Source: Desulforamulus profundi (GTDB lineage: Bacteria; Bacillota_B; Desulfotomaculia; Desulfotomaculales; Desulfotomaculaceae). Taken from it: a DNA stretch of 34,456 bases. Where the stretch lies: assembly GCF_002607855.1 (NCBI RefSeq), contig NZ_AWQQ01000024.1, positions 1 to 34,456 on the forward strand. Direction: 5' to 3'. The notes beneath the pieces were generated by a model. It was not told the DNA's origin and did no database searches. It worked only from the letters and a program-made list of their open reading frames with translations. Shown piece by piece: positions 14,926 through 25,216 of this stretch (position 1 is the first letter of the stretch; each line of letters opens with the position of its first letter). A program made the position numbers and the translations under genes.

Positions 14926-16451
14926 TTGTACTATCCTTCCCTTGAGGATTACTGCTCATTATCCGAGGAGTATAACTTGATTCCGGTCTGCCGTGAATAC
15001 CTGGCAGATACCGAAACCCCCGTCTCTGTCTATCATAAACTGTCTCCCCGGGGACCCAGTTTCCTGTTGGAAAGCGTAGAAGGTGGTACGACACTGGCCC
15101 GGTATTCATTTATCGGCACGGATTGTTTTTTAAACTTTCGTTATCATGACAACCGGGGAGAGTACCGGGGAAAGCTGGGAAGGGCCAAGCTGCACGGCAG
15201 CCCCTTAACGGCGTTGTCTGGTCTTTTAAGCAGGTTCCAAACCCCTGTACTGCCGGATTTACCCCGTTTTACCTCCGGCGGAGTGGGGTATTTCGGTTAC
15301 GACCTGGTGCGCTCCCTGGAACGTCTCCCGGAACGAAGTAAAGAGGGTCTGGGTCTGCCCCTTTGCGAGCTGATGTTCCCGGGTGTGGTGCTGGCCTTTG
15401 ACCATGTGCGGCGCACACTGAAGGTGGTAGCAATCTTCCTTTGTCCGGCAATCCGGAAGAGACCTACCGGCAGGCGGTAGAAAAGATTGACCAGGTGGCG
15501 GAACAAATTTTTGCCTCCCAGGGTAACCCGGGCGTTCATCCTTTGAGTGGTGCCGCATCCTACGCCAGGGAGCGGTTAAACCGGTATCTGGCGGACCATT
15601 CCTCCATGAGCCGCAGTCAATTTGAGTCGGCAGTGAGCCGGGCCCTGGATTATATCCGGGCAGGCGATATTTTCCAGGTGGTGTTATCCCAGCGTTTCAG
15701 TCTCCCCTTTGCCGGCGCGCCCTTTGACCTCTACCGCAGGCTGCGGTCCATTAGTCCTTCACCCTATCTCTTTTACTTGGATTTTGGTGAACTGGCTGTG
15801 GTGGGGGCCTCCCCGGAAATGCTGGTACGGGTAGAGGGGGAAAGGGTTTTTACCCGCCCCATTGCCGGCACCAGGCCCCGGGGCAAGGATGCCGCCGAGG
15901 ATATCCAACTGGCGGCGGAATTGCTGGACGACGAAAAGGAACGGGCGGAACACTTGATGCTGGTGGACCTGGGACGCAATGACCTGGGCAGGGTCTGTGT
16001 GCCGGGAACCGTTGAGGTGCCGTATTTTATGCAGGTGGAACGTTACTCCCATGTCATGCACCTGGTTTCCGAGGTAACGGGAAAATTGGAGGCGGGCAAA
16101 ACCAGCCTGGATGTGCTGGCCGCCTGTTTCCCTGCGGGCACGGTATCCGGGGCGCCCAAAATAAGAGCCATGGAAATCATTGAAGAATTGGAGCCCATGC
16201 GCCGGGGGCATTATGCCGGGGCAGTGGGTTATCTTGATTTTGCCGGCAATATGGATACCGCCATTACCATTAGAACGGCCGTGCTGCAAGGCGGCAAAGC
16301 TTACTTACAGGCAGGGGCGGGCATTGTGGCGGATTCCGACCCCACCAGGGAATACGAAGAGTCCCTGCACAAGGCCAGGGCCATGGCTGCGGCTGTGCTG
16401 GGGGCTTCAGAGGAGGAAGGAGGGGTGCTGCGTGCTGGCAGTGATCGATAA
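14926..16451 (+). CDS. trpE: Anthranilate synthase component I (one apparent frameshift)
   Basis: About 508 residues after correction. It makes anthranilate from chorismate with glutamine amide nitrogen. The N-terminal part has the tryptophan-site LLESVE. The chorismate-binding core has FQVVLSQRF, GASPEMLVRVEG, PIAGTRPRG, DLGRNDLGRV and FPAGTVSGAPKIRAMEII. The start is TTG 14926, five bases after GGAGGTGA; an ATG at 14911 lies inside that site and is rejected. A base is missing near 15438 (TTCCTTTG should have one more C or T), splitting the frame between KVVAIF and SGNPEETY. First gene of the operon under TRAP attenuation. Confidence 0.95.
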
Positions 16452-17001
16452 TTATGATTCCTTTACGTATAACCTTGTTCAGTTGGTGAGGGAACTGGGG
16501 CAGGAAGTCAGGGTTTATCGCAACGACGCCATTACACCGGAGGAACTGTTGGCCACCGGGGTGAGCGGGTTAATTCTCTCACCCGGGCCGGGCAGGCCGG
16601 AACAGGCAGGCATCTGCCTGGAAACCGTGCGGCAGCTGCAGGATAAAATGCCCATTCTGGGCGTTTGCCTGGGGCATCAAACCATCGCCCAGGCCCTGGG
16701 AGGCAAGGTCATTGCGGCCGGTCGCTTAATGCACGGCAAAACCTCCACCATCCTGCATGACGGCAGCGGGCTTTATCTTGATCTGCCCCAGTCCTTTACA
16801 GCCACCCGCTATCATTCGCTGGCCGTGGAGGAAGAGACATTGCCCTCCTGCCTCAGGGTATCTGCCAGGACGCCGGAAGGGGAGGTGATGGGAATCCGTC
16901 ATCTAAACTACCCGGTGGAGGGAGTCCAGTTTCACCCCGAGTCCATAGCCACCACCCAGGGCAAAGCCCTGTTGAATAATTTTATTAAACAATGCTCCTA
17001 A
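16432..17001 (+). CDS. trpG: Anthranilate synthase component II, glutamine amidotransferase
   Basis: 189 residues, class I amidotransferase. IDNYDSFTYNL at the start, oxyanion strand SPGPGRPEQAG, catalytic Cys in GVCLGHQTIAQALGG and the His-Glu pair in GVQFHPESI are all present. It supplies ammonia from glutamine to TrpE. GTG start at 16432, six bases after GGAGGAAGGAGGGG, overlapping the end of trpE by 20 bases, so the two subunits are translationally coupled. In many Firmicutes this subunit also serves folate synthesis (PabA); that dual use cannot be excluded. Confidence 0.95.
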   Translation: MLAVIDNYDSFTYNLVQLVRELGQEVRVYRNDAITPEELLATGVSGLILSPGPGRPEQAGICLETVRQLQDKMPILGVCLGHQTIAQALGGKVIAAGRLMHGKTSTILHDGSGLYLDLPQSFTATRYHSLAVEEETLPSCLRVSARTPEGEVMGIRHLNYPVEGVQFHPESIATTQGKALLNNFIKQCS

Positions 17002-17031
17002 AAGAGTTGAGTTGAGAAGGAGGAGAGAAGA

Positions 17032-18068
17032 GTGATCAGTGAAGCCATTAAGAAAGTGGTGACGGGAGAAGACCTGTCCGAGACCGAAGCCCGGGAAACC
17101 ATGAAGGAAATCATGGAAGGCCAGGCCACCCCGGCGCAAATTGCCTGTTTGCTGACAGCATTGCACCTGAAGGGTGAAACGGCGGAAGAAATCACCGGTT
17201 TTGCCCGCACCATGCGGGAAAAGGTGACCCCGGTGAAAACATCCAGAACCGGCCTGGTGGATACCTGCGGCACAGGGGGAGACGGTGCCCACACCTTTAA
17301 TATCTCCACGGCCTGCGCCTGGTACTGGCCGGCGCCGGTCTGCCGGTAGCCAAACACGGCAACCGGTCGGTTTCCAGCAAATGCGGCAGCGCCGATGTGC
17401 TGGAGTACCTGGGCGTGGCGGTAAACCTGACCCCGGAAGAGGCGGGGCTGTGCCTGGATAAGGTGGGCATTGCCTTTCTCTTTGCCCCGTTGCTGCACGG
17501 GGCCATGAAATACGCCGCAGGTCCCAGGAAGGAAATCGGCATTCGTACCGTTTTTAATATCCTGGGCCCCTTGACCAATCCCGCCTTTGCCCAGAGCCAG
17601 GTACTGGGCGTCTATTGTGCCGACCTTGCCCCGGTGATGGCCCGGGTCCTGGCCAATCTGGGCACCAGAAGGTCCTTTGTGATCCACGGCTGCGGCGGCC
17701 TCGACGAGGTGTCCCTGGCCGGGGAGGCTTTGGTCTACGAGATACGAGGCCACGAGGTGAAGCAGATCATCCTGGACCCCCGGGAATTTGGCTTTGCACG
17801 TGCCCCCATCGCGGCCCTGGCCGGCGGGGACGTCAAGAAGAACGCCAGAATGATCCAGAACATATTACAGGGCGCACCCGGCCCTCAAAGAGATGTGGTG
17901 GTCATAAACGCCGCCCTGGGCCTGGTGGCCGGCGGGTTGGCCCAGGACATTGCCACCGGCGTCAGGCTGGCCGAAGATGTTATTGACTCGGGCAGCGCCA
18001 TGAAGAAATTAAAACAACTGGTGGAGTTCTCGCAGACTCTGGTCAGGGGAAGGACGGCGGCACTTTGA
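17032..18068 (+). CDS. trpD: Anthranilate phosphoribosyltransferase (one apparent frameshift)
   Basis: About 345 residues after correction. It joins anthranilate to PRPP. Motifs: [18 protein letters not shown] (PRPP site), [48 protein letters not shown], and GGLDEVSL near the middle. A base is missing near 17312 (GGCCTGCG should read GGCCCTGCG), which joins STA to [17 protein letters not shown] start at 17032 after AAGGAGGAGAG. Its stop overlaps the trpC start (TTGA). Confidence 0.94.
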
Positions 18069-18862
18069 TTTTGCAAACAATCATCGAACATAAACGGCAG
18101 GAGATCCAGGCATTAATAGCCACCGCCAATATAAGAGACATGGCACGGCAGGTCAGCAAGTTACCGCCGGCCAGAGATTTCAAGAAATCCATCAGTTCTC
18201 CCGGCAGAGTGAACCTGATTGCGGAAATCAAGAAACGCTCTCCTTCCAAAGGGATTCTCTGCCCTGATTTTGATCACTGCCGGTTGGCCCGCATTTACAC
18301 CGAAAACGGGGCCGCCGCCATCTCTGTCCTTACTGATTCCCGGTTCTTTGGCGGCCAACTGGCCTACCTGGAGGAAGTGCGGCAGGAAACCGAGCTTCCC
18401 CTGCTGCGCAAGGACTTTATCATTGATCCGGTACAGCTATACCAGAGCAGGCTGGCCGGCGCCGATGCGGTTTTATTGATTGCCGCGGTCCTTTCCGATG
18501 AGGAACTGAGCCACCTGCTGGCGTTGGCCGGAGATTTGGGTCTCCAGGTCCTGACAGAGGTGCACACACAGGAAGAATTAATGAGAGTACTGCAGGCGGG
18601 AGCGGAGATCATCGGTATTAACAACCGCAACCTGCACACCTTCGATACCGACCTGGTCACGACAAGATATCTGGCAGGATTGATCAACCGGCCGGGCATT
18701 ACCGTTGTCAGTGAAAGCGGTATTTATAGCCAGGCGCATATGCAGTTCCTGAGCAACCTGGGAGTCCATGCGGCTTTGGTGGGAGAGGCCCTGGTGACCG
18801 CTCCGGACACCGGCTGCAAGGTACGGGAACTGGCAGGGGGAGGTGGTCCCCTTGCAGAGTAA
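18065..18862 (+). CDS. trpC: Indole-3-glycerol phosphate synthase
   Basis: 265 residues, normal length, TIM barrel. LIAEIKKRSPSKG (phosphate and catalytic Lys), ISVLTDSRFFGG, LRKDFIIDPVQLYQSRLAGAD, LTEVHTQEEL, IIGINNRNLHTFDTD and VSESGI are the family motifs. It closes the pyrrole ring of indole. TTG start overlapping the trpD stop. Its stop overlaps trpF. Confidence 0.96.
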   Translation: MILQTIIEHKRQEIQALIATANIRDMARQVSKLPPARDFKKSISSPGRVNLIAEIKKRSPSKGILCPDFDHCRLARIYTENGAAAISVLTDSRFFGGQLAYLEEVRQETELPLLRKDFIIDPVQLYQSRLAGADAVLLIAAVLSDEELSHLLALAGDLGLQVLTEVHTQEELMRVLQAGAEIIGINNRNLHTFDTDLVTTRYLAGLINRPGITVVSESGIYSQAHMQFLSNLGVHAALVGEALVTAPDTGCKVRELAGGGGPLAE

Positions 18863-19487
18863 TACCGTCCGCATAAAAATCTGCGGCATCCGGGACGCCC
18901 GCACCGGTGAAGCTGCGGCCCTGGCCGGAGCGGACGCCATCGGCATGGTCTTTGCCCCCGGCAGGCGCCGGGTGACTCCCGAGCAGGCCCGGGAAATCTG
19001 CCAGGCCATCCCCCCGCTGGTTGCCAGGGTAGGGGTCTTTGTGGATACTCCGGCGGCAGAAGTCCGTCAGATTGCCCAATTCTGCGGGCTGGACCTGGTG
19101 CAGCTGCACGGCCAGGAAAGCCCGGCTTACTGCCGGGAACTGGGCCTGCGCTGTATCAAAGCGATCCCCGCCCGGGACCGGCAGACCCTGGAACAGGCCA
19201 ATTTATACCCGGTGGCTGCCCTGCTGGTGGATACCTACGTGAAAGGGGTGGCAGGGGGCAGCGGGATCGCCTTTAACTGGCACCTGCTGGAGAACCTGCC
19301 CCTGCAAGCGCCTTTGATCCTCGCCGGGGGGCTGAATCCCGCCAACATCGGGCGGGCAGTGGCCCTGGTACGCCCCTACGGGGTAGACGTTTCCAGCGGG
19401 GTGGAGGTTAACGGGGAAAAGGATTTACAACTGATCAAAGCATTTATTAAACGTGCCAGGGAGGTGTGCGCATATGCAGCCGGATAA
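18852..19487 (+). CDS. trpF: Phosphoribosylanthranilate isomerase
   Basis: 211 residues. KICGIRD (catalytic Cys), [51 protein letters not shown] and [14 protein letters not shown], then GVDVSSGVE (catalytic Asp) mark the family. The TTG at 18852 is preferred because GGGGGAGGTGG lies just upstream; a GTG at 18843 would sit inside that site. Overlaps trpC by 11 bases and trpB by 14. Confidence 0.95.
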   Translation: MQSNTVRIKICGIRDARTGEAAALAGADAIGMVFAPGRRRVTPEQAREICQAIPPLVARVGVFVDTPAAEVRQIAQFCGLDLVQLHGQESPAYCRELGLRCIKAIPARDRQTLEQANLYPVAALLVDTYVKGVAGGSGIAFNWHLLENLPLQAPLILAGGLNPANIGRAVALVRPYGVDVSSGVEVNGEKDLQLIKAFIKRAREVCAYAAG

Positions 19488-20663
19488 CAGAGGATACTTT
19501 GGGGCCTACGGGGGGACCTTTGTTCCCGAGACCCTGATGCCGGCCCTGGAAGAGCTGATTCAGGCCTACCAGGAAGCCAGGCAGGACGACAGTTTTCAAA
19601 GGGAAGTGGAGTATTATTTAAATCACTACGTGGGGCGTCCCTCCCCGGTCTACTTTGCCGCGGCCCTCAGCAAGCAAACGGGGGGTGCCCGCATCTTTCT
19701 CAAACGGGAGGACCTGAACCATACCGGCGCCCATAAGATTAACAACACCATCGGTCAACTGCTGCTGGCCCGCCGCATGGGCAAGCAGCGCATTGTGGCG
19801 GAAACCGGGGCCGGCCAGCACGGGGTGGCCACCGCTACGGTATCCGCCATGCTGGGCATGCAGTGTGTGGTGTACATGGGGGAAGAAGACATTGAACGCC
19901 AATCCCTGAATGTCTTCCGCATGCGCCTGCTGGGGGCCGAGGTGGTGAAGGTTTGTTCCGGCACCGGCACCCTGAAGGACGCCATGAACGAAGCCATGCG
20001 GGATTGGGTAACCAATGTACGGGATACCTTTTATGTCATCGGCTCGGTGGCGGGCCCCACCCTTACCCTATGATGGTGAGGGATTTCCAGGCCGTCATTG
20101 GACGGGAAGCCCGGCGGCAGATGCTGGACCAAACCGGCGCCCTGCCCCACTGTGTGGTGGCCTGTGTCGGCGGGGGAAGCAACTCCATGGGCATTTTTTA
20201 CCCCTTTTTAGAAGATGCAGGAGTCAAACTGGTGGGGGTGGAGGCCGGGGGACTGGGACTGTCATCCGGCAAACATGCCGCTCCTTTAACCGCCGGCAGA
20301 CCGGGGGTGCTGCACGGGTCCTACAGCTACCTGGTGCAGGACCTGCACGGGCAGGTCACCCCGGTTCACTCCATATCCGCAGGACTGGATTACCCGGGGG
20401 TGGGCCCGGAACACAGTTATTTAAAGGACAGCGGCAGGGTACAGTATGCCGTTGCCACTGATGAGGAGGCGCTGGCAGCCTTTCACCTGCTTTGCCGGAC
20501 CGAGGGTATTCTGCCGGCCCTGGAGAGTTCCCATGCCCTGTCAGAGGCAGTGAAACTGGCCGCCCAAATGGAAAGTCACCAGAACATTCTGGTTTGTTTA
20601 TCCGGCCGGGGCGACAAAGACGTGCATACCGTGGCCAAGGAAATGGGGGTGGATTTACGATGA
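19474..20663 (+). CDS. trpB: Tryptophan synthase beta chain (one apparent frameshift)
   Basis: About 396 residues after correction, the usual length. PLP lysine in [27 protein letters not shown], the phosphate loop [25 protein letters not shown] and RGDKDVHTV are present. It condenses indole with serine. A base is missing at 20055-20058: four Cs should be five, joining SVAGP to [16 protein letters not shown] start at 19474, eight bases after GGGAGGTG. Confidence 0.95.
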
Positions 20664-21487
20664 CCGGAGTCCAGCAACTGGCAGAGAAATTTGCCCTGTT
20701 AAAAGAAGGGGGTCAGAAGGCCCTGGTGACCTATATTACCGCCGGTGACCCCAACCTTCAAACCACCGGCCGGCTTATTTCAGCCATGGACCGGGCCGGC
20801 GCGGATATCATCGAACTGGGTATTCCCTTTTCAGATCCTTCAGCTGACGGGCCGGTGATCCAACGGGCTTCCACCAGAGCACTCGGGAGCGGCACAACCC
20901 CGGCGGGCATTCTCAAGCTGGTGGCGGAGGTAAGGGGCAGCGTTACCGCTCCTCTGGTTTTAATGTCCTATTATAATCCCATCCTGCAGTACGGCCTTAA
21001 TGCCTTTTGTCTGGATGCCGCCCGGGCCGGGGTGGCGGGCCTCATTATCCCGGACTTACCCGTAGAGGAGGCCGGTCCGCTGATTAACGAAGCAGACAAG
21101 GTAGGGCTGGCCGTCATCCCCCTGGTGGCCCCCACCAGCAACAGGGACCGTTTGGCCAAGGTCACCGCTGCGGCCCGGGGATTTATTTACTGTGTCACCG
21201 TAACCGGCATCACCGGCACCCGGCAGGATGTCACCGCGGAGATCGACAGGCTCTCCGCTCAGGTCATGGAATTTACCGAACTGCCCGTTGTGGCGGGTTT
21301 CGGGATTGCCACGCCGGATCAGGCAGCGGCGGTGGCCCGGTACTGTGACGGTGTGGTGGTTGGCAGTGCTTTGGTCCGACTGGTGGAAGAGCAGGCAGAG
21401 GACAGTATACAATCCGTGGCCGGTTTAACAGGTCAGCTCAAAGCAGCCCTGCAATCTCCCCAGGCACAATTTGGAAAAAATGGATAA
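20660..21487 (+). CDS. trpA: Tryptophan synthase alpha chain
   Basis: 275 residues, TIM barrel. Catalytic Glu and Asp lie in [54 protein letters not shown] and [11 protein letters not shown] follow. It cleaves indole-3-glycerol phosphate and channels indole to TrpB. The ATG overlaps the trpB stop (ATGA). Last gene of the operon. Confidence 0.96.
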   Translation: MTGVQQLAEKFALLKEGGQKALVTYITAGDPNLQTTGRLISAMDRAGADIIELGIPFSDPSADGPVIQRASTRALGSGTTPAGILKLVAEVRGSVTAPLVLMSYYNPILQYGLNAFCLDAARAGVAGLIIPDLPVEEAGPLINEADKVGLAVIPLVAPTSNRDRLAKVTAAARGFIYCVTVTGITGTRQDVTAEIDRLSAQVMEFTELPVVAGFGIATPDQAAAVARYCDGVVVGSALVRLVEEQAEDSIQSVAGLTGQLKAALQSPQAQFGKNG

Positions 21488-21541
21488 CAACTTATGGGTT
21501 GCTCATTATTGCCACTCAATGTAAAATAATAGAAGGACTTG

Positions 21542-21574
21542 TCCCTGCCAATTGTATAAAGCAGGGGATTTTTT
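21542..21574 (+). terminator. Terminator of the trp operon
   Basis: TCCCTGC (21542-21548) pairs with GCAGGGGA (21561-21568), followed by a run of six Ts (21569-21574). Confidence 0.85.
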
Positions 21575-21584
21575 ATTCCGACAT

Positions 21585-21616
21585 CCCCCCATAAATACGA
21601 TCTGTTCCGTAATAAG
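21585..21616 (+). promoter_or_regulatory. Possible SigI-type (autoregulated) promoter
   Basis: A run of six Cs at 21585-21590 and CGTAAT 17 bases later. Known SigI promoters have a C-rich -35 and a CGAA-like -10, and sigI-rsgI operons are often autoregulated. The -10 here is not a perfect match. Confidence 0.35.
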
Positions 21617-21679
21617 AAACAGAAAACATTACTGATGATCAGGGGGGTTTAGTTCGGGGTCAGGGGGAGTGACCACGTT

Positions 21680-22425
21680 TTGACTTTAGAGCAATGTACG
21701 GCACAGTACCTGAACCAGGCCAGAGAGGGCGATGCCCAGGCCAGAGAACAATTGTTAATCCAGGCCAAACCGTTTATTCAAAGTGCCTGTGTCAAGGTCT
21801 GCGGGCGTTCTCTGGAATGGGGCAGAGACGATGAATTAAGCATTGGTTTAATGGCCTTTAATGAAGCCATTGACCGTTTTGAAGACGAAAGAAAAATTCC
21901 CTTCCTTGGTTTTGCCAGGCTGGTCATCAAAAGCCGGCTGTCAGACTTTTTTCGCCGGGAAGCCCGGCACAGGCACCAGCCCCTGGAATACCAAGTGGCG
22001 GATTATGGGCCGGTGCAAATGGATACAGCCCAGGCCTGGGAAAAGTATCTGCTTGAAGCAGAGGCCAGGGAACGGCAGGAGGAAGTCATCGAATTTCAAA
22101 AAGAACTGTCCCTGTATGGCATTAGCGTCAGTGAACTGGTGGAAGCTTCACCAAAGCACCGGGATTCCAGAGAAAACTTGCTTGCGGTGGCCAAACAGGT
22201 GGCAGAACAACCGGCTTTAATGGATCATTTACTCCGCACCCGGCGGCTGCCCGTCAAAGAATTGACTTTCAGTTCCGGGCTGCACCGGAAAACCATTGAA
22301 AATGGACGGCGATATATCATTGCATGGCACTGTTGCTGCATCAAAGGGAACGTTTCATTTACTTGTATTCTTATTTAAAGCTAACCGGTTGGTCAGAAGG
22401 AGAGGAGGGAAGCGGCTGTGCTTAA
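21680..22425 (+). CDS. sigI: RNA polymerase sigma factor SigI (one apparent frameshift)
   Basis: About 248 residues after correction. The sigma-70 region 2 is plain: DDELSIGLMAFNEAIDRFED, KIPFLGFARLVIKSRLSDFF. The C-terminal region carries SVSELVEASPKHRDSRENL, typical of SigI. A base is missing near 22325 (GCATGGCA should read GCATTGGCA), after which the frame continues through ALALLLHQRERFIYLYSYLK and stops at 22423-22425, overlapping rsgI. TTG start at 21680 with GGGGGAG upstream. SigI factors respond to heat or cell-surface/polysaccharide signals through RsgI. Confidence 0.88.
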
Positions 22426-23652
22426 AGGAATTTTGGTTCAAACCAAAGGGCCCACCGGTGTGGTTATGACCCCGGACGGGCGGTTTGTCCGGGTGCTGTT
22501 AACCAGGAATCACCGCACCCTTGGACAGGAGGTCACCGGCACTGAGCTAAAATTTCCTTCCTTCCTGCAAGGGGTCGCGGTGGCTGCCGTCCTTATCCTG
22601 GTTTGTATCCTGGGCCTGTGGACCAAAATGATGCCGGCTGCTGCGGCGGCCTACGTAGCTTTGGATATTAACCCCAGCCTGGAACTGGCCGTGGACAATG
22701 ACGGTAAGGTCATGGAAGCCAGGGGGCTGGATGAAGAAGGCGAGGAGCTATTAAAAAAGGTGACCCCTGAAAAACTGGACGTTTACCAGGCGGTGGAGCT
22801 GCTGGTGGCAGGGGCGGCCCGGTACCATTATTTAAACGACACCAATAACGTGGTGCTGGCCACCGTTACACCGGCCAGGGAAAACGCCAAGGTAGTGGAT
22901 GAAGAAAAACTGGAAGCCGCCGTCAATCATACCGTAGCGGCAATGGCCACCCCGGTAAAAGTGGTGACCGAAAGGGCCACCGTGCAAGAGCACAAACAGG
23001 CAAGTAAAAAAGGCGTTTCCGTGGGCCGTTATTTAATTCACCAGGCAGCGCCAAGCAGGGCAACCAGATTTCCATTGATGAAGTAAAAAAGAAGGGATTG
23101 GGCCAGTTAGAAAAGGAAAAAGGTATTGAAATACAACACCTTTTGCCGCATCCTAAACTGAAGGTTAAAGAAGTTTTAAAAAACAGGGTAGAGGCAGGAG
23201 GAGATAAAGAGAATCCCAGGACGCCCGGCAAGCCGGTACAAATCCTGCCAAAGGAGCGGGATCCTGGAACAGGCCAGTCCAGTGGCCAGTCTAAGCATAT
23301 GCCGTCGGGCCTGATCATCAAAGAACAAATACAACAACGGCCGCAAAACAACAATCCTCCGCAGAACAGAGGTGTTCCTGAGCAAAATAAACCGGATGAT
23401 CGGGAAGGTAAGGAAGATAAAGAAGACGAAGAGGAAAAAGAGGAAGATGAGAATGAACAGCGGCGGGATGACCGTCGCCAAAACCCTTTAGGCCAGCCGG
23501 AGCACGCAAAGCAAATCAAGGACAGTATCTTGGATAAGGTACAGGAAAAACCTAAGAATAATAAAGATAATAAAGGAGGACATGGGTCTGACCCTGCCGG
23601 TGGCCATAGCCCGGGAAAACCCGGCAACGGACCGAAAGAAAAAGAGGATTAG
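22418..23652 (+). CDS. rsgI: Anti-sigma factor RsgI (one apparent frameshift)
   Basis: About 412 residues after correction. RsgI_N domain at the start (VQTKGPTGVVMTPDGRFVRV), a single membrane helix (GVAVAAVLILVCILGLW, about residues 48-66), then the extracellular autoproteolysis-type domain YVALDINPSLELAVDNDGKV. The C-terminal 170 residues are low-complexity, rich in Pro, Asn, Gln, Lys, Glu and Asp. A base is missing near 23051 (GCGCC should be GCGGCC), restoring HQAAAKQGNQISIDEVKKK. It holds SigI inactive at the membrane. No carbohydrate-binding domain was seen in the tail. GTG start overlaps the sigI end. Confidence 0.88.
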
Positions 23653-23670
23653 AGATCCCCTTGAATAATG

Positions 23671-23705
23671 AAATGCCTCTGCCAGGCAACATGGCAGAGG
23701 CATTT
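23671..23705. terminator. Bidirectional terminator between rsgI and corA
   Basis: Perfect 13-pair hairpin, arms AAATGCCTCTGCC and GGCAGAGGCATTT, nine-base loop. T-rich on the plus side (TTTCTTT). The two genes converge on it. Confidence 0.9.
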
Positions 23706-23708
23706 TCT

Positions 23709-24676
23709 TTACATCCATTTCTTTTGGCGGAAAAGGATGATCATCCACAGGGATACCGTAATCAAACCCAGTGTAATGCTGACGGTAGACCAGACGGAGT
23801 CTTGGTCCGGTAAAGGAACATTCATACCAAAAAACCGGTCACAAAGGTTAAGGGCATGAAGATGGTTGAAATCACCGTTAGCACTCGTATGGTTTCGTTG
23901 GTCCGGGCGCTGATAATGGAAGAATAGGTGGCCATGGCGCCGTCCACCAAATCCTTGTAGCCGTCAATGGTGTCGGAAATCCGTTCCAGGTGGTCCTTTA
24001 AATCCAGGTAGTAGGGTTGATTTTCTTCACTGATGGCAAAGGAACTGCTGCTGATGTTATAAAAGATCCTGCGCTGGGGACTCATGGCCCGGCGCATGGT
24101 TAAAATGGTTCTCTTCAGGGCCAGGAACTCATCGGTGGTCTCCCGGCTGGGCTTTTCATAAATTTCGTCTTCCAGATCTTCAATACGATCACCGATCCGG
24201 TCCAGTACCGGAAAGTACTCATCAACCAACCCGTCAATGATGGAGTAGAGGAAAAAGTCTTTGCCTTTATTGGAGACCTTGCAATCCGTCAAACAGATTT
24301 TCGCCATCCGGCCGAGGCTGGGCAGGGTGTTTTTGTGCACCGTAACCACATAATTTTCACCCAGAAAGATATTGAGCTGTACCAGCATAATCTCTTCGTC
24401 CCGCTCTTCGTTGTAGCGAATGGCGTGGATCACCAGGAAATGATAATCATCGTATTTGTCCAGTTTGGCCCGGGGGCTGTAATGCATGCAGTCCTCCACA
24501 GCCAGTTCGTGAAAGTCAAAGGCATTGGCCACATATTTCAATTCCTGCTCGGAGAAATTGTACAGATCAACCCATAACAGGTTTTCTTTATTGGCCAGCA
24601 CCGGCTGCAAGTTGTTCAGACTGATGTCGTGACGCATTTTGTCGTCGGCATGGTCATAAAGATAGGTTTTAATCAC
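23709..24676 (-). CDS. corA: CorA magnesium/cobalt transporter (one apparent frameshift)
   Basis: About 322 residues after correction. The cytoplasmic part has LLWVDLYNFSEQELKYVANAF and DYHFLVIHAIRYN. A base is missing in the T run (plus-strand As 23829-23834: six for seven), just before the signature: reading becomes FVTGFFGMNVPLPDQD with the GMN motif, then the second membrane helix (VSITLGLITVSLWMIILF) and the basic end RQKKWM. Without the base the protein stops before GMN. The GTG at 24676 is six bases after GGAGGTGA; a TTG at 24682 is too close. Behind an M-box riboswitch. Confidence 0.93.
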
Positions 24677-24702
24677 CGGCAATCACCTCCAATGAGCAAC
24701 TG

Positions 24703-24780
24703 TCATTTGGTAACGGCAGTCACAAGGGTAAGAATGAAAGAACTGTATTTTTTTAAAAGCCTGGGGTACGGATCATCCAT
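24703..24780 (-). CDS. 25-codon reading frame between the M-box terminator and corA; possible Mg-sensing leader peptide
   Basis: Starts MDDPYPRLLKKY, goes on with SSFILTLVTAVTK and ends TGA. GGGAGGTGG lies five bases upstream of the ATG, as strong a site as that of corA. The stop is 26 bases from the corA start. An acidic N-terminus with alternating prolines (DDPYP) recalls mgtL of enterobacteria (MDPEPTPLP), where such codons destabilise ribosomes at low magnesium. Whether it acts so here is inference; it could equally be a small membrane protein. Confidence 0.55.
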   Translation of the reverse strand: MDDPYPRLLKKYSSFILTLVTAVTK

Positions 24781-24800
24781 TCTTACCACCTCCCATTGGA

Positions 24801-24831
24801 AAAAATAAAAAACCTTCAGCAAACAGAAGGT
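24801..24831 (-). terminator. Terminator of the M-box leader
   Basis: Minus-strand ACCTTC and GAAGGT around an eight-base loop, followed by TTTTTTATTTT. It is the expression platform of the riboswitch. Confidence 0.88.
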
Positions 24832-24841
24832 CAAAAAACCC

Positions 24842-25020
24842 CACAAAAGGGCAGATCAGGCCTTCCCCACTCGTACAAGCTTTAGCACATACATAGCTAG
24901 GGACATCGATCCCAGCCACATTAGGTAAAACCTTAATCCGGTAGAACCTGTTAACCCGTTAGAGTCTCTCGACATTTCCGGGTAGTGGCATCTGTCTATG
25001 TAGAAGCCTCACCTAACGAA
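24842..25020 (-). ncRNA. M-box (ykoK) magnesium riboswitch
   Basis: The minus strand carries conserved M-box pieces in order: GTTAGGTGAGGCTTCTACA (near 25017-24999), GCCACTACCCGGAAATGTC (24989-24971), GAGAGACTCTAACGGGTTAA and AACAGG (near 24969-24947). The class senses Mg2+ and terminates transcription when Mg2+ is high. Placed upstream of a Mg transporter gene with a promoter before it and a terminator after it. Ends approximate. Confidence 0.93.
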
Positions 25021-25042
25021 GAAAACTATTCACTTACTATAA

Positions 25043-25071
25043 AATATAGGATATACAAGCCAAAGTGTCAA
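25043..25071 (-). promoter_or_regulatory. Promoter of the M-box/corA transcript
   Basis: Minus strand: TTGACA (25071-25066), 17-bp spacer, TATATT (25048-25043). Transcription would start near 25036, just before the riboswitch. Confidence 0.85.
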
Positions 25072-25216
25072 CCCTCATTGGGTAAATTTTAAGCGATTTA
25101 GCTTATTAGCAATGATAGAATATAAATTTTGTTATTTATCTATCGTTTGCTGGCCATAACTCCTGCTTGATGTCTGTTAGCTTGATTTAAGCATTGAAGG
25201 GAAGTCATCCTTTAAA

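Noticed and set aside
15438..20058. True pseudogenisation of trpE, trpD and trpB
   Set aside because: All motifs on both sides are intact, gene overlaps are kept, and each break is one base in a short homopolymer, like the breaks in corA and parB.
22923..23627. Long minus-strand open frame of 234 codons
   Set aside because: It is antisense to rsgI and its Ser/Phe/Cys-rich composition reflects the low-complexity tail of RsgI. No ribosome binding site.
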